Part shown: piece after piece, positions 43,502 through 51,799 of the stretch
Layout: each line of letters opens with the position of its first letter
Numbering within the stretch: the stretch's first letter is position 1
The notes under the pieces: model-generated
Databases searched by the model: none
Seen by the model: the letters and a program-made list of their open reading frames with translations, nothing else
Told to the model about the DNA's origin: nothing
Program-made: the position numbers and the translations under genes
Source: Clostridium merdae
GTDB taxonomy: Bacteria > Bacillota > Clostridia > Oscillospirales > Acutalibacteraceae
Assembly: GCF_900176635.1 (NCBI RefSeq)
Contig: NZ_FXLN01000004.1
Location: forward strand, 1,384,231 to 1,448,230
Length of the DNA stretch: 64,000 nt
Reading direction: 5' to 3'

Positions 43502-43939
43502 TTAGCCAGAAACGCTTTGGCAGCAAACCTGTGAGGTAACAGGGCAGCGTATGCACAGGCTCCTCTCGTATGCCTCTTTTTTTATGAAGCGGCATATTGC
43601 ACAGATACTTTCTTTGCTTAGCAGGTACGTCATAGAACAAGCATCCTGCTTTGCTGCCTCTGAATTAACACCAAGGACTGTGACCAGTAGCCAAAGTAAA
43701 AGCTCAAATTTATCCAGCAGCCGAATCACTTCGCGTTCCCCTATCTGTGTAAGGAAAACGTGTCGTTGTATATCTCTGAATAGCAAACCCTTGCTTGTAA
43801 GTCTGCTTACCGCAAGACTTGCACTTGCCTTACTTACAGAAAGCCGATTGGCAATGTCTATGACGCGAACAGACCCTCTAACCAATGAAAGCTCATAAAC
43901 CGCCTTGATGTAATGCGCCTGCGATTTTGATAATTGCAC
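43502..43939 (-). CDS. DtxR/MntR-like regulator without the usual metal ligands
   Basis: 145 residues from a GTG at 43939, with GGAGG 11 nt upstream. The N-terminal winged helix (YIKAVYELS, VRVIDIANRLSVSKASASLAVSRL, YIT-like wing RDIQRHVFLTQIGEREV) and the dimerisation helices follow the DtxR/MntR plan. The consensus ACxxEHxxS is here ACSMTYLLS, so the Glu and His ligands are replaced, and the helix-1 ligands of MntR are also missing. The C-terminus has Cys-rich CIRC and CC motifs instead. Last gene of the siderophore operon. Confidence 0.8.
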   Translation of the reverse strand: MQLSKSQAHYIKAVYELSLVRGSVRVIDIANRLSVSKASASLAVSRLTSKGLLFRDIQRHVFLTQIGEREVIRLLDKFELLLWLLVTVLGVNSEAAKQDACSMTYLLSKESICAICRFIKKEAYERSLCIRCPVTSQVCCQSVSG

Positions 43940-43965
43940 CTCTGTCGTCACCTCCAGAAAACGGC

Positions 43966-45690
43966 TTATGAAGCCTTTGCCTGATTCAAACGGGCATAAA
44001 TTCCCTTTTGCGCCATCAGTTCCTCATGGGTTCCCAGCTCCGCAATACCAGTACCATCCAGTACAATAATTTTATCGGCACTTTGAATGGTGGAAAGTCG
44101 GTGTGCAATGACCAATGTTGTACGGTGCTTTGCAATTTCATCTAGCGCCGCTTGAATCTCCTGCTCGGTTTTTGTATCAAGTGCAGAGGTTGCTTCATCC
44201 AGAATTAGAATGGGCGAATTACGCAGTATGGCGCGCGCAATAGAAATGCGCTGCTTCTGCCCGCCGGAAAGGCGAATCCCTCTCTCACCTATCTCCGTAT
44301 CGTAGCCATCTTCCATTTTTTCAATAAAATCGTGTGCATTGGCGGCCTTTGCAGCGGCAATCACATCTTCCCTTGTTGCTTCCTTCCAGCCGTAAGCAAT
44401 GTTGTCATACACCGTACCATTAAACAGGAAGGTGTCCTGCAATACCATCGAGATATTATCTCGCAGGCTGGTCAGGGTTACGTCACGAATATCCACACCG
44501 TCAATCAAAACCGCTCCCTGCTGGGGGTCGTAAAACCGGTTTAGAAGATTTGCAATGGTGGATTTGCCCACACCGGTTGTACCGACTAATGCAACGGTTT
44601 CCCCTGGCTGAATGGTAAGGTTCACATTTTGCAAAATCGGCATATCTTCTTGATACGAAAAGGAAAGATTGCGAAGCTGAATTTCACCCTTTACGCGGGG
44701 TAAAATCGCAGAATTTTTCTTCTCCTTTACATCGGGTGTATCGTCAATTACTTCAAATACACGGCGGCACCCGGCAGTGGCCTCTCCCGCGCGCTCCACT
44801 AGGCTAGAAAAGCTTTTGACTGGCGCGTAGAACATGGAAAGATACATAACAAAGCCTACAATATCGGCTATGCTTACTTCTCCCGTACCAACCAAATGAC
44901 CGCCATATGCGACTACAATAACGGTACCCAACGCTGTTACAAATGCCAACAGTGGGTAGGTTGTTTCAAAGAAAAAGCTGGCCTTTAGGTAAGCACGGCT
45001 ATGGCGCAAAGATAGGTTCTCCACCTTTTTTTCTTCCTGCTCCTGCTGGTTAAAAATTTGAATTTCTTTAATACCAGAGAGATTATCCTGTACCGTTCCC
45101 GAAAGTTCCCCACGAATTTTGGAATTTTCTTTCCACGTAGGGGAAACATGAACGCTCTGCCAAATGGTAATACCCAAAAGAAATGGAATTGTTATGAGGC
45201 TTACGAGAGCCAACTTTAGGTTAATGGTAACAAGCAATGTGCCCACACCCAGGAAGGTTAGAATATTGACGATGAAATCCGGTATAACATGCGCAAGCAG
45301 TACTTCTGCGTCCATCGTATCGTTCACAACCCGGCCGGTTAAATCGCCTGTTCGGCTCTTATGAAAATAGCGAAGGCTCATATGCTGAAGTTTTCGGTAA
45401 AGCCGCCCGCGCAAATCTGCTACATAATGCAAAGCCGCATAATGGTTTAAATAACCGGAAGCCGAGCTGCCCGCCGCCTGCAACGCCGTTGCAAGCAATA
45501 GCAATAGGCCAATACGCAAAGCTTCGGCAGCAAAATGAGCTGAGCCATCCGTTGCAAGGCTGGTTAGCTCACGAAGTGCCCAAGGTGTGTAAAAGCCCGC
45601 AAAGGTTGAGATAACCAAAGCCAGTAGTGCAAGGGAAAAATGCCCCCAATATTTTTTCGCTTCCCGTAAAACGCGAAGGGTGGTCTTCAT
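43966..45690 (-). CDS. Exporter-fold ABC transporter, fused membrane and ATPase domains
   Basis: 574 residues. Six membrane helices in residues 1-310 are followed by the ATPase domain: Walker A GTTGVGKST, the Q-loop, the signature LSGGQKQRISIARA, Walker B ILILDEATSALD and the switch His VIAHRLS. It works as a homodimer. It overlaps the upstream iron-ABC ATPase gene by 4 nt, so it belongs to the operon. It could export a siderophore or toxic compound, or import a ferric siderophore in the manner of YbtPQ or IrtAB; those are heterodimers, while here only one subunit is seen. Confidence 0.92.
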   Translation of the reverse strand: MKTTLRVLREAKKYWGHFSLALLALVISTFAGFYTPWALRELTSLATDGSAHFAAEALRIGLLLLLATALQAAGSSASGYLNHYAALHYVADLRGRLYRKLQHMSLRYFHKSRTGDLTGRVVNDTMDAEVLLAHVIPDFIVNILTFLGVGTLLVTINLKLALVSLITIPFLLGITIWQSVHVSPTWKENSKIRGELSGTVQDNLSGIKEIQIFNQQEQEEKKVENLSLRHSRAYLKASFFFETTYPLLAFVTALGTVIVVAYGGHLVGTGEVSIADIVGFVMYLSMFYAPVKSFSSLVERAGEATAGCRRVFEVIDDTPDVKEKKNSAILPRVKGEIQLRNLSFSYQEDMPILQNVNLTIQPGETVALVGTTGVGKSTIANLLNRFYDPQQGAVLIDGVDIRDVTLTSLRDNISMVLQDTFLFNGTVYDNIAYGWKEATREDVIAAAKAANAHDFIEKMEDGYDTEIGERGIRLSGGQKQRISIARAILRNSPILILDEATSALDTKTEQEIQAALDEIAKHRTTLVIAHRLSTIQSADKIIVLDGTGIAELGTHEELMAQKGIYARLNQAKAS

Positions 45691-46520
45691 ACTGCAATAG
45701 CCTCCTTTAAGGCAGAGGCATCTGTACGTATTAAATCATAGGTAAGACAGACCGGTCTGCCAGAGCCCTGCTCATATACGATTTGTGCATCAATTGAAAA
45801 AGCATCCCTTAGTACCTGCGAAGTCATTACCTCCTTGGCGGTACCATGCTTTATAATGCTTCCACTCCGAATGGCAATCATATAGTCGGAAAAACGGGCG
45901 GCAAGATTTAAGTCGTGAAGCACCATTGCGATGGTACACCCCTGCCTGCGGTTAAGGTCGTAGAGAAGCTCCAGCACCTCAAGCTGATGCGCCAAATCAA
46001 GATATGTGGTCGGCTCATCTAGCAATATTAAGTCGGTTTGCTGTGCCAGAGCCATTGCAATCCATACCCTTTGCCTTTGCCCACCAGAAAGCGTGTCTAC
46101 CTCCCGGTTTTCAAAGTCTGTCAGCTTTGTTACTGACAATGCCCATTGAATGATTTCCTTATCCTCTGGAGTCAGCTTGCCAAAACCACGCTGATGCGGA
46201 AAACGTCCATAGGCCACCAGCTCACCTACGGTTAACCCACTGGGTGCAGTTGGTGTTTGCGGCAAAATTGCCATCTTTTTTGCTACCTCTTTGGTTGAGA
46301 GCTTGCGAATGTCCTCCCCGGACAAATAGACCAAACCATTTTGAGGCTTTAAAATACGGCCAATTGCCTTTAAAACCGTAGACTTTCCGCACCCGTTGGG
46401 GCCAATAATGGATGTAATCTTCCCGTGCGGTATCTTCATATCCAACGCTTTTACAATGAGAGCCTCATCGTAAGCAATATCTAAATTTTCAGTTGTTATG
46501 CTGTTCCCTGTGTGATTCAT
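45687..46520 (-). CDS. Iron-siderophore ABC transporter ATP-binding protein
   Basis: 277 residues, FepC/FhuC type. Walker A GPNGCGKST, the signature LSGGQRQRVWIAMALAQ with the WIAMALAQ pattern typical of siderophore importers, Walker B LILLDEPTTYLD and the switch His VLHDLN are all present. It drives import through the two FecCD permeases upstream. The stop codon overlaps the start of the exporter-fold gene. Confidence 0.95.
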   Translation of the reverse strand: MNHTGNSITTENLDIAYDEALIVKALDMKIPHGKITSIIGPNGCGKSTVLKAIGRILKPQNGLVYLSGEDIRKLSTKEVAKKMAILPQTPTAPSGLTVGELVAYGRFPHQRGFGKLTPEDKEIIQWALSVTKLTDFENREVDTLSGGQRQRVWIAMALAQQTDLILLDEPTTYLDLAHQLEVLELLYDLNRRQGCTIAMVLHDLNLAARFSDYMIAIRSGSIIKHGTAKEVMTSQVLRDAFSIDAQIVYEQGSGRPVCLTYDLIRTDASALKEAIAV

Positions 46521-46556
46521 GTTTCCTCCCTCTCTATTGCTCCCAATACCGTACCA

Positions 46557-47579
46557 TCAGTTCGACTTTGCAAGCAAATATAAGAAATATGGTGTGCTTA
46601 GTACGGTAATTACAATCCCCGTAGGAACATCGGTTCCCATACTAATACTGCGTGTAATGGTGTCCGCCAATAAGACGACTGCCGCACCAACCAGACAGGT
46701 AGCCGGTAGAAATACCTTGTGATTGGGACCAACCAATCGCCGGGCTATATGGGGTGAAATCATTCCCACAAAGAAAAAGTTGCCGCCAAGTGCCACACTG
46801 CCGGATGACAATGCAACCGCCGCAAAAGAAAGGCCCAAAAACTCCCGGTTAACCGCCACACCCAAACCTGTTGCCGTTTGGTTGCCCAAATGCAACGTGT
46901 TTAGTACCTGCGACTTATAAAACACATAGCAAAGCAACAGCAATGTCCATGGGGCAAGAACCGCTAGGTAGCTCCATTTGTCTCCCCAAAGGCTACCGGC
47001 ACTCCAGCGCTGAATAAAATCCATCTGATTTTGGTCAAGCTTGAGCGTTAATAGCGTAGTAAGCGCTCCATACCCACTGGAAAGTGCTACACCGGTAAGA
47101 ATAAGCCCGGTTGGAGAAATGTCTCTCCCGCGCCGATACGACAATAAATATATGAGACCGGCCGCCGTAATTCCTCCTACAAAGGCAAGCAGAGGGAGCA
47201 TAATTGCCGACGCCATCCCCTGAACTGAGAAAAACACGACAAAAATAAGGACAAATAATCCGGAGCCAGAGCTTATACCCAACGTGCCGGGGCTAGCCAT
47301 ATCGTTGCGGAGCAAACTTTGCATAATACAGCCGGATGCTCCCATGCCAAATCCAACAAGCACCGAAAGTATAATACGGGGAAGCCGAAACTCTAGTACG
47401 ATTAAATTCTGCCTTCCGGTTCCCTTCCCCAATATGACTTGGAGAACCTCTGAGGGAGAAAGATTCATTTTACCAGAATTCATTCCGACCACTGCAATGA
47501 CAAGCGTTAATACTGCTAGAAACAGGATGACATAAACGCCCCTTTGAATGGTGAAGCGCCGTTTTGAGGATTTACTCAT
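46557..47579 (-). CDS. Iron-siderophore ABC transporter permease (FecCD), second
   Basis: 340 residues with about nine membrane helices. The FecCD signatures LRLPRIILSVLVGFGMGASGCIMQ (near residue 65), FVGMISPHIARRLVG and the ATPase-contact LGISSGSGLFV are present. It overlaps the first permease gene by 4 nt and forms a heterodimer with it. Confidence 0.95.
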   Translation of the reverse strand: MSKSSKRRFTIQRGVYVILFLAVLTLVIAVVGMNSGKMNLSPSEVLQVILGKGTGRQNLIVLEFRLPRIILSVLVGFGMGASGCIMQSLLRNDMASPGTLGISSGSGLFVLIFVVFFSVQGMASAIMLPLLAFVGGITAAGLIYLLSYRRGRDISPTGLILTGVALSSGYGALTTLLTLKLDQNQMDFIQRWSAGSLWGDKWSYLAVLAPWTLLLLCYVFYKSQVLNTLHLGNQTATGLGVAVNREFLGLSFAAVALSSGSVALGGNFFFVGMISPHIARRLVGPNHKVFLPATCLVGAAVVLLADTITRSISMGTDVPTGIVITVLSTPYFLYLLAKSN

Positions 47580-48604
47580 TCAAACTCCCTCCTTTGCTTA
47601 CGTGCAAGGTAGAGAAAGTAAGGAACCCCCACTACGGCAAATATAATTCCCAATGGAGTTTCATACGGTTTGTTGATTAATCTTCCCATTAGGTCGGCAA
47701 ACACCGTTAATAGCGCACCATACACACCGGAAGCAGGGATAATGTAGCGGTAGTCCACCCCCACCAAATGGCGAACAATGTGAGGGGTAATCAGCCCTAC
47801 AAATCCTACCGGCCCAACCACTACAACAGAAAGCCCCGTAAGAAGCAACACAATGATGGTGGATACACCCTTGATAAGCCCCGTTTTCAGCCCAAGCCCC
47901 GTAGCTACGTCTTCCCCCAAACTCATAACGGTAACGCTAGGGGATAACACAATTGCCGCCAAGGTAGCAATCAGAAAAATAGGAGCAACAATGGCAAGCT
48001 CGCTCCATTTGGCGTTTGCCGTTCCACCTGCCGTCCAAAATGCCAAAGCCTGCCCCAAATGATACTTTATAGAAATGTACTGCGAAAACGCACCAAACAG
48101 CATCGATATGGAAATGCCGGCCAAAACCAACCGTTGCGGGGTCATTCCCCGTTTACCAATGGAAGCAATGGAATAGGTAATCCCGGTTGCAACGGCAGCA
48201 CCCATACAGGCAAACAGCATAGTTTGGCCATAGGTGCGCCCGGGAAAATAGGCCATACAAGCCGCAATTGCAAAGGTTGCACCCGAAGAGATTCCCATCA
48301 GCCCCGAGTCGGCTAAAGGATTCCGGGTAGTTCCCTGCATCAGCGCACCGCAGATGGCAAGGCTACACCCAACAATCACATCTGCCACAGTGCGGGGAAA
48401 ACGAAGAGTTTGTATGATATTATGCTCTGTCAGGTTTGGGTCGAAGTGAAAAACAGCACCCCACGCGGTAGACAGACTCATGTCGGCGGCACCAAAGCTG
48501 ATTGATGCCGCCGACATGAGTACCAAAAGCACCGCACCCGCCAGCATATACAGTGTGAAGCGCGCTCTACCGCGCAGCTGCTGTTTTGCAGGGAGTTGTT
48601 GCAT
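47576..48604 (-). CDS. Iron-siderophore ABC transporter permease (FecCD), first
   Basis: 342 residues, about nine membrane helices. TLRFPRTVADVIVGCSLAICGALMQG, LGISSGATFAI-like GLMGISSGATF and FVGLITPHIVRHLVG mark it as FecCD family. It follows the binding-protein gene after 76 nt and is coupled to the second permease. Confidence 0.95.
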   Translation of the reverse strand: MQQLPAKQQLRGRARFTLYMLAGAVLLVLMSAASISFGAADMSLSTAWGAVFHFDPNLTEHNIIQTLRFPRTVADVIVGCSLAICGALMQGTTRNPLADSGLMGISSGATFAIAACMAYFPGRTYGQTMLFACMGAAVATGITYSIASIGKRGMTPQRLVLAGISISMLFGAFSQYISIKYHLGQALAFWTAGGTANAKWSELAIVAPIFLIATLAAIVLSPSVTVMSLGEDVATGLGLKTGLIKGVSTIIVLLLTGLSVVVVGPVGFVGLITPHIVRHLVGVDYRYIIPASGVYGALLTVFADLMGRLINKPYETPLGIIFAVVGVPYFLYLARKQRREFE

Positions 48605-48680
48605 GAAAAAGAATCCTCTCTATCCGTTGTTTCATATGGCTAACATAAGCCCTTTGTTGGCCTATAAAGTTAATGGCTTG

Positions 48681-49652
48681 TTAAGACTTTAAATTTTGAA
48701 AAGCTTTATCAATAAAATCAATTTGTTCCGTCAGGCTCAGAACATCAGAATAGTAGAACAAGCCTTGGTATTCACCGGGAATTTCAATGACATGCCCAGC
48801 AGCAACTGCAGGAATGCTATTCCAAATCTTAGATTTCATATATTCCGAATCTTTGCCCTCTTGGTGGAACCACAGAATATAGTCACCAAAATATTCATGA
48901 GCGACCTCATAGCTAATGGTTCCTCTTTGCTGCTTTGAACTTTCAATTAATGCGGCAAGCTTGTCTGGGTATTTCAGGCCCAAATAATGATACATGAGCG
49001 CACCGCCACGGGAGCCTGTTTCGTAAGCAATACCAGACCATTCACCCGATGGACCCCAGTCTTCTAATATGCTGAAGGTTTTTCCCTGAAAGCGGTCAGT
49101 CTGGAGGGTTTTTTGAGCATTTGCCAGCTTTTCTTGAAAAACAGCAATGTTTTTGTTTGCGGTTTCTTCCGTACCAGTTGCTTCTCCAATAATTTTAACA
49201 CGCTCTTCAGAGGCAACGCTTTCTTCAATTACCAATACAGGAGCGATTTTATTGAATTTTTCAAAATCTTCCTTATCGTACGTAACAATCAAGTCGGGCT
49301 CCAGCGCCATTACTTCTTCCGGCTCCCACTTTTCGATTTTTTTTGTTTCCATCATTTTATCATAATAAGGCATGGTTTTCTGCGCCCAGCAGTAGTAACC
49401 CACTACATTGAGTCCCGCCGCATACACATCGCCTATGTACCAGTTTACCACCACATTTTTGGGTTTAACGGGAACTTTAATGTCTCCCATCACGGTAGAA
49501 ACCGTGCGAATTCCGTTTTCTTCCTGTATTGCAGAGCTTGCACTTTCCTGCGGCTGGCTTGCATTTTGATTGGTATTCTGGCAACCCGTGGCAGCAAATA
49601 TCATTGCGAAACTTAAAATGGCAGGGACAATTCTCTTGCCGATTCTGTTCAT
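48681..49652 (-). CDS. Iron-siderophore-binding lipoprotein
   Basis: 323 residues from the third of three consecutive ATGs (49652), which is 7 nt after AAGGAG. Residues 1-22 form a lipoprotein signal with the lipobox AATGC, so the Cys is lipid-anchored outside the membrane. The remainder is a FhuD/FepB-like bilobal fold with VVNWYIGDVYAAGLNVVG, EEVMALEPDLIVTYDKEDFEK and a C-terminal LSLTEQIDFIDKAF helix. It captures a ferric siderophore and delivers it to the FecCD channel. No siderophore synthesis gene is in the window, so xenosiderophore use is likely. Confidence 0.93.
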   Translation of the reverse strand: MNRIGKRIVPAILSFAMIFAATGCQNTNQNASQPQESASSAIQEENGIRTVSTVMGDIKVPVKPKNVVVNWYIGDVYAAGLNVVGYYCWAQKTMPYYDKMMETKKIEKWEPEEVMALEPDLIVTYDKEDFEKFNKIAPVLVIEESVASEERVKIIGEATGTEETANKNIAVFQEKLANAQKTLQTDRFQGKTFSILEDWGPSGEWSGIAYETGSRGGALMYHYLGLKYPDKLAALIESSKQQRGTISYEVAHEYFGDYILWFHQEGKDSEYMKSKIWNSIPAVAAGHVIEIPGEYQGLFYYSDVLSLTEQIDFIDKAFQNLKS

Positions 49653-49702
49653 CATCATTCTCCTTGGCTTAACTTCTATTTTTATTTTTGCGCGACCCTT
49701 TG

Positions 49703-49755
49703 GTTAGATTACGCTAACTAAATACAATCGTATCATTAGAACAACTTTCTGTCAA
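49703..49755 (-). promoter_or_regulatory. Promoter and DtxR-like operator of the siderophore operon
   Basis: Minus strand TTGACA (49750-49755), 17-nt spacer, TACGAT (49727-49732). A dyad GTTAG-N6-CTAAC (49703-49718) covers the expected transcription start; it resembles the core of DtxR/IdeR boxes. This suggests iron repression. Position and symmetry are seen, the regulator is inferred. Confidence 0.6.
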
Positions 49756-49895
49756 TTGGAAAACCAGAGAAACTGCAGAAGTTCCATTTGAGGCTCTGCG
49801 CTTAAACCCCTAGCATTCACACAATTTTTTTATATTTTAAACAAAGCAATGAAATAGTTTTGGATTATAATTATCCCATTTTGGATTCTATTATA

Positions 49896-49925
49896 TTGCA
49901 ATGTAATTTGATTCAATGCTATACT
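49896..49925 (+). promoter_or_regulatory. Promoter of the AraC-family gene
   Basis: TTGCAA (49896-49901), 18-nt spacer, TATACT (49920-49925), 35 nt before the TTG start. Confidence 0.5.
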
Positions 49926-49959
49926 AATTCCACCAAACATACCGCAGGAGGCTACCAAA

Positions 49960-50931
49960 TTGGACAAGACAAACGAATACGAGCAGGGCTGGGGGGCAAT
50001 GGCAAAGCACTACCATTTGAAAACAACCCACGATAACGATTTTGTAGAATACTTCTTTCCTGGTACTTGGGAAAACGGCTGGATAAGAGAGCTCCATGCT
50101 GGTGAGGGCTTATTTGCCGCCAGCGCTTGGTTTCAATATGATAAAAAGATAGATTACACCATTCGCACCTCTCGGCACTTTCTGTTGGTCTTCTGCATCG
50201 ACCAAGGCACCATTACCATAACACAGCAAGGAAAAGCTGCCCGTAAATTAAAGCCATTTACACAACTTGTAATTGGCAATGGTAAGCCGCTACGAATTAC
50301 CATTCCGGCAGGAGAACACGTTTGCTTTACCAGCGTATTGATTTTTGATTCCTGTATCTCTTCGTTTCTAACAAACAACAAAATCAGCTACCCTATTTTG
50401 CTAGATGATGCAAAAGAATGGATGCCGCACCACATAGATACACCGAACATTATGCTTGTTATGGAGCAGATACGCTGGGGAGTTCGCGGCAACCGACTGC
50501 CGCCACCCGCTTACCTTTGCAAGGCCATGGAGCTGCTGTGCCTGTTTGCACATAACAGAGACATGGAGCTGCACAAACGCAATCGCCGCCACTATGTGAC
50601 ATGGGAAAACGAACAAAAGCTCTACCGTGTAAAGGAGAGAATCGATGCAAATCCGCTGCCGATGCCCTCTACGGAAGAGCTCTGTATTATAGCAGAAATG
50701 AGTGAAAGCAAGCTTCGAATTAGCTTTAAAAGCCTCTATGGCAAAACACTGTACCACTATAAACGGGAAGCGGTAATGAAACGAGCGATGCAGCTACTGG
50801 CGGACGATGAACTTAATATTAAAAATATAGCGGCTCAGTGCGGCTATGAAAACGCCGCCAAATTTTCGGCGGCATTTCAAGATGTTCATGGCATTACACC
50901 CAGTGCATTTCGTAAAACCTTTGACCTGTAA
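49960..50931 (+). CDS. AraC-family regulator divergent from the siderophore operon
   Basis: 323 residues from a TTG at 49960 with AGGAGG 8 nt upstream. The N-terminal 200 residues are a cupin-like ligand-binding region; the C-terminal 100 residues hold two helix-turn-helix motifs (MPSTEELCIIAEMSESKLRISF and LNIKNIAAQCGYENAAKFSAAF, ending ITPSAFRK). Regulators such as YbtA, PchR and Btr, which switch on siderophore uptake when bound to the ferric siderophore, have this plan and the same divergent position. That role is inferred for this gene. Confidence 0.9.
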   Translation: MDKTNEYEQGWGAMAKHYHLKTTHDNDFVEYFFPGTWENGWIRELHAGEGLFAASAWFQYDKKIDYTIRTSRHFLLVFCIDQGTITITQQGKAARKLKPFTQLVIGNGKPLRITIPAGEHVCFTSVLIFDSCISSFLTNNKISYPILLDDAKEWMPHHIDTPNIMLVMEQIRWGVRGNRLPPPAYLCKAMELLCLFAHNRDMELHKRNRRHYVTWENEQKLYRVKERIDANPLPMPSTEELCIIAEMSESKLRISFKSLYGKTLYHYKREAVMKRAMQLLADDELNIKNIAAQCGYENAAKFSAAFQDVHGITPSAFRKTFDL

Positions 50932-50963
50932 TCTTACCAAATTGGAGAATTCGAAAATAAGGG

Positions 50964-50991
50964 TTGAAGTATAAAAAATACTTGCTACAAT
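50964..50991 (+). promoter_or_regulatory. Candidate promoter before the GNAT gene
   Basis: TTGAAG (50964-50969), 16-nt spacer, TACAAT (50986-50991). Confidence 0.4.
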
Positions 50992-51210
50992 AAAAACATC
51001 GAGCTCGATAAAGATAGAACAATTGAAAACGAACCAATCATTCATACACTGAACTTTCTATACGAATCGTACCCTATTGGTAACCTAGAAAGTACAATTG
51101 CTCGCAGACACGCAAAGAAAGTGTGTATTGAATTGAATGGCAAACAAAGTTTTATTTCTTTATTTTTAAAGGAGCGATATGATGTCTTTGACAGATTATA
51201 TAACCAATAA
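50968..51210 (+). pseudogene. Possible gene remnant without a start codon
   Basis: An 80-codon open frame with natural-looking protein composition (for example IIHTLNFLYESYPIGNLES, then ARRHAKKVCIELNG) ends at 51210, inside the GNAT gene in another frame. It has no ATG, GTG or TTG with a ribosome binding site near its left end, and no family was recognised. It may be the tail of a degraded gene, or chance. Confidence 0.25.
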
Positions 51211-51736
51211 ACCAATCATCGAAACTGAGCGGCTTACCGTTCGACCGTTGCAGCCCTCTGATATTCCTGCTTTGAAAGAGTGGATGCCGGACAAATCACT
51301 TTATACCTATTGGGGAAAAGGCCCGGGGAAAACGGATAAAAATCCCGAATTACTATTTTCCAAAGAGGAAAAGCCCACTAAAAGCTTTCATCTTGGAATT
51401 GCAATGAAAGAGAATCAAAAGGCAATTGGGGAGCTATGGGTTTATTTGATTGAAAACGACCGTATGGCTAAGGTAGCAATACGCCTCTCCAACGAATACC
51501 ACAGTAGAGGGATCGCCCATGAAGCATTCATGGCTGTAACCCAGTTTTGCTTTGAGAACACAGAGCTTCAGCGACTTTGGACGGATGTAGATATTCGAAA
51601 TACCGCTTCTATCAGGCTACTTGAAAAATGTGGTTTTCAAAGAGAAGGGCTGATTCGGCAAGGCAAAATGGTGAGTACATGGTGTGATTATTACATTTAC
51701 GGCTTGCTCAAAGAGGACCTTGCAAACATTAATTGA
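51182..51736 (+). CDS. GNAT-family N-acetyltransferase (RimJ/RimL-like)
   Basis: 184 residues from the second of two adjacent ATGs, 7 nt after AAAGGAG. The N-terminal ETERLTVRPLQPSDIPALKEW is typical of RimJ/RimL-type acetyltransferases. The acetyl-CoA-binding loop region is SNEYHSRGIAHEAFMAV and the C-terminal motif is DVDIRNTASIRLLEKCGFQREG. It acetylates an amino group of a protein, peptide or small molecule; the target is unknown. It stands alone before a bidirectional terminator. Confidence 0.9.
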   Translation: MSLTDYITNKPIIETERLTVRPLQPSDIPALKEWMPDKSLYTYWGKGPGKTDKNPELLFSKEEKPTKSFHLGIAMKENQKAIGELWVYLIENDRMAKVAIRLSNEYHSRGIAHEAFMAVTQFCFENTELQRLWTDVDIRNTASIRLLEKCGFQREGLIRQGKMVSTWCDYYIYGLLKEDLANIN

Positions 51737-51767
51737 ATACATGATTCATACATTTTTTAGTATAAAT

Positions 51768-51795
51768 AGAGCCGGAGTTAATTAACTCCGGCTCT
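51768..51795. terminator. Bidirectional terminator
   Basis: Perfect 12-bp arms (51768-51779 with 51784-51795), AATT loop, between convergent genes; TTTG follows on the plus strand. Confidence 0.8.
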
Positions 51796-51799
51796 TTGT

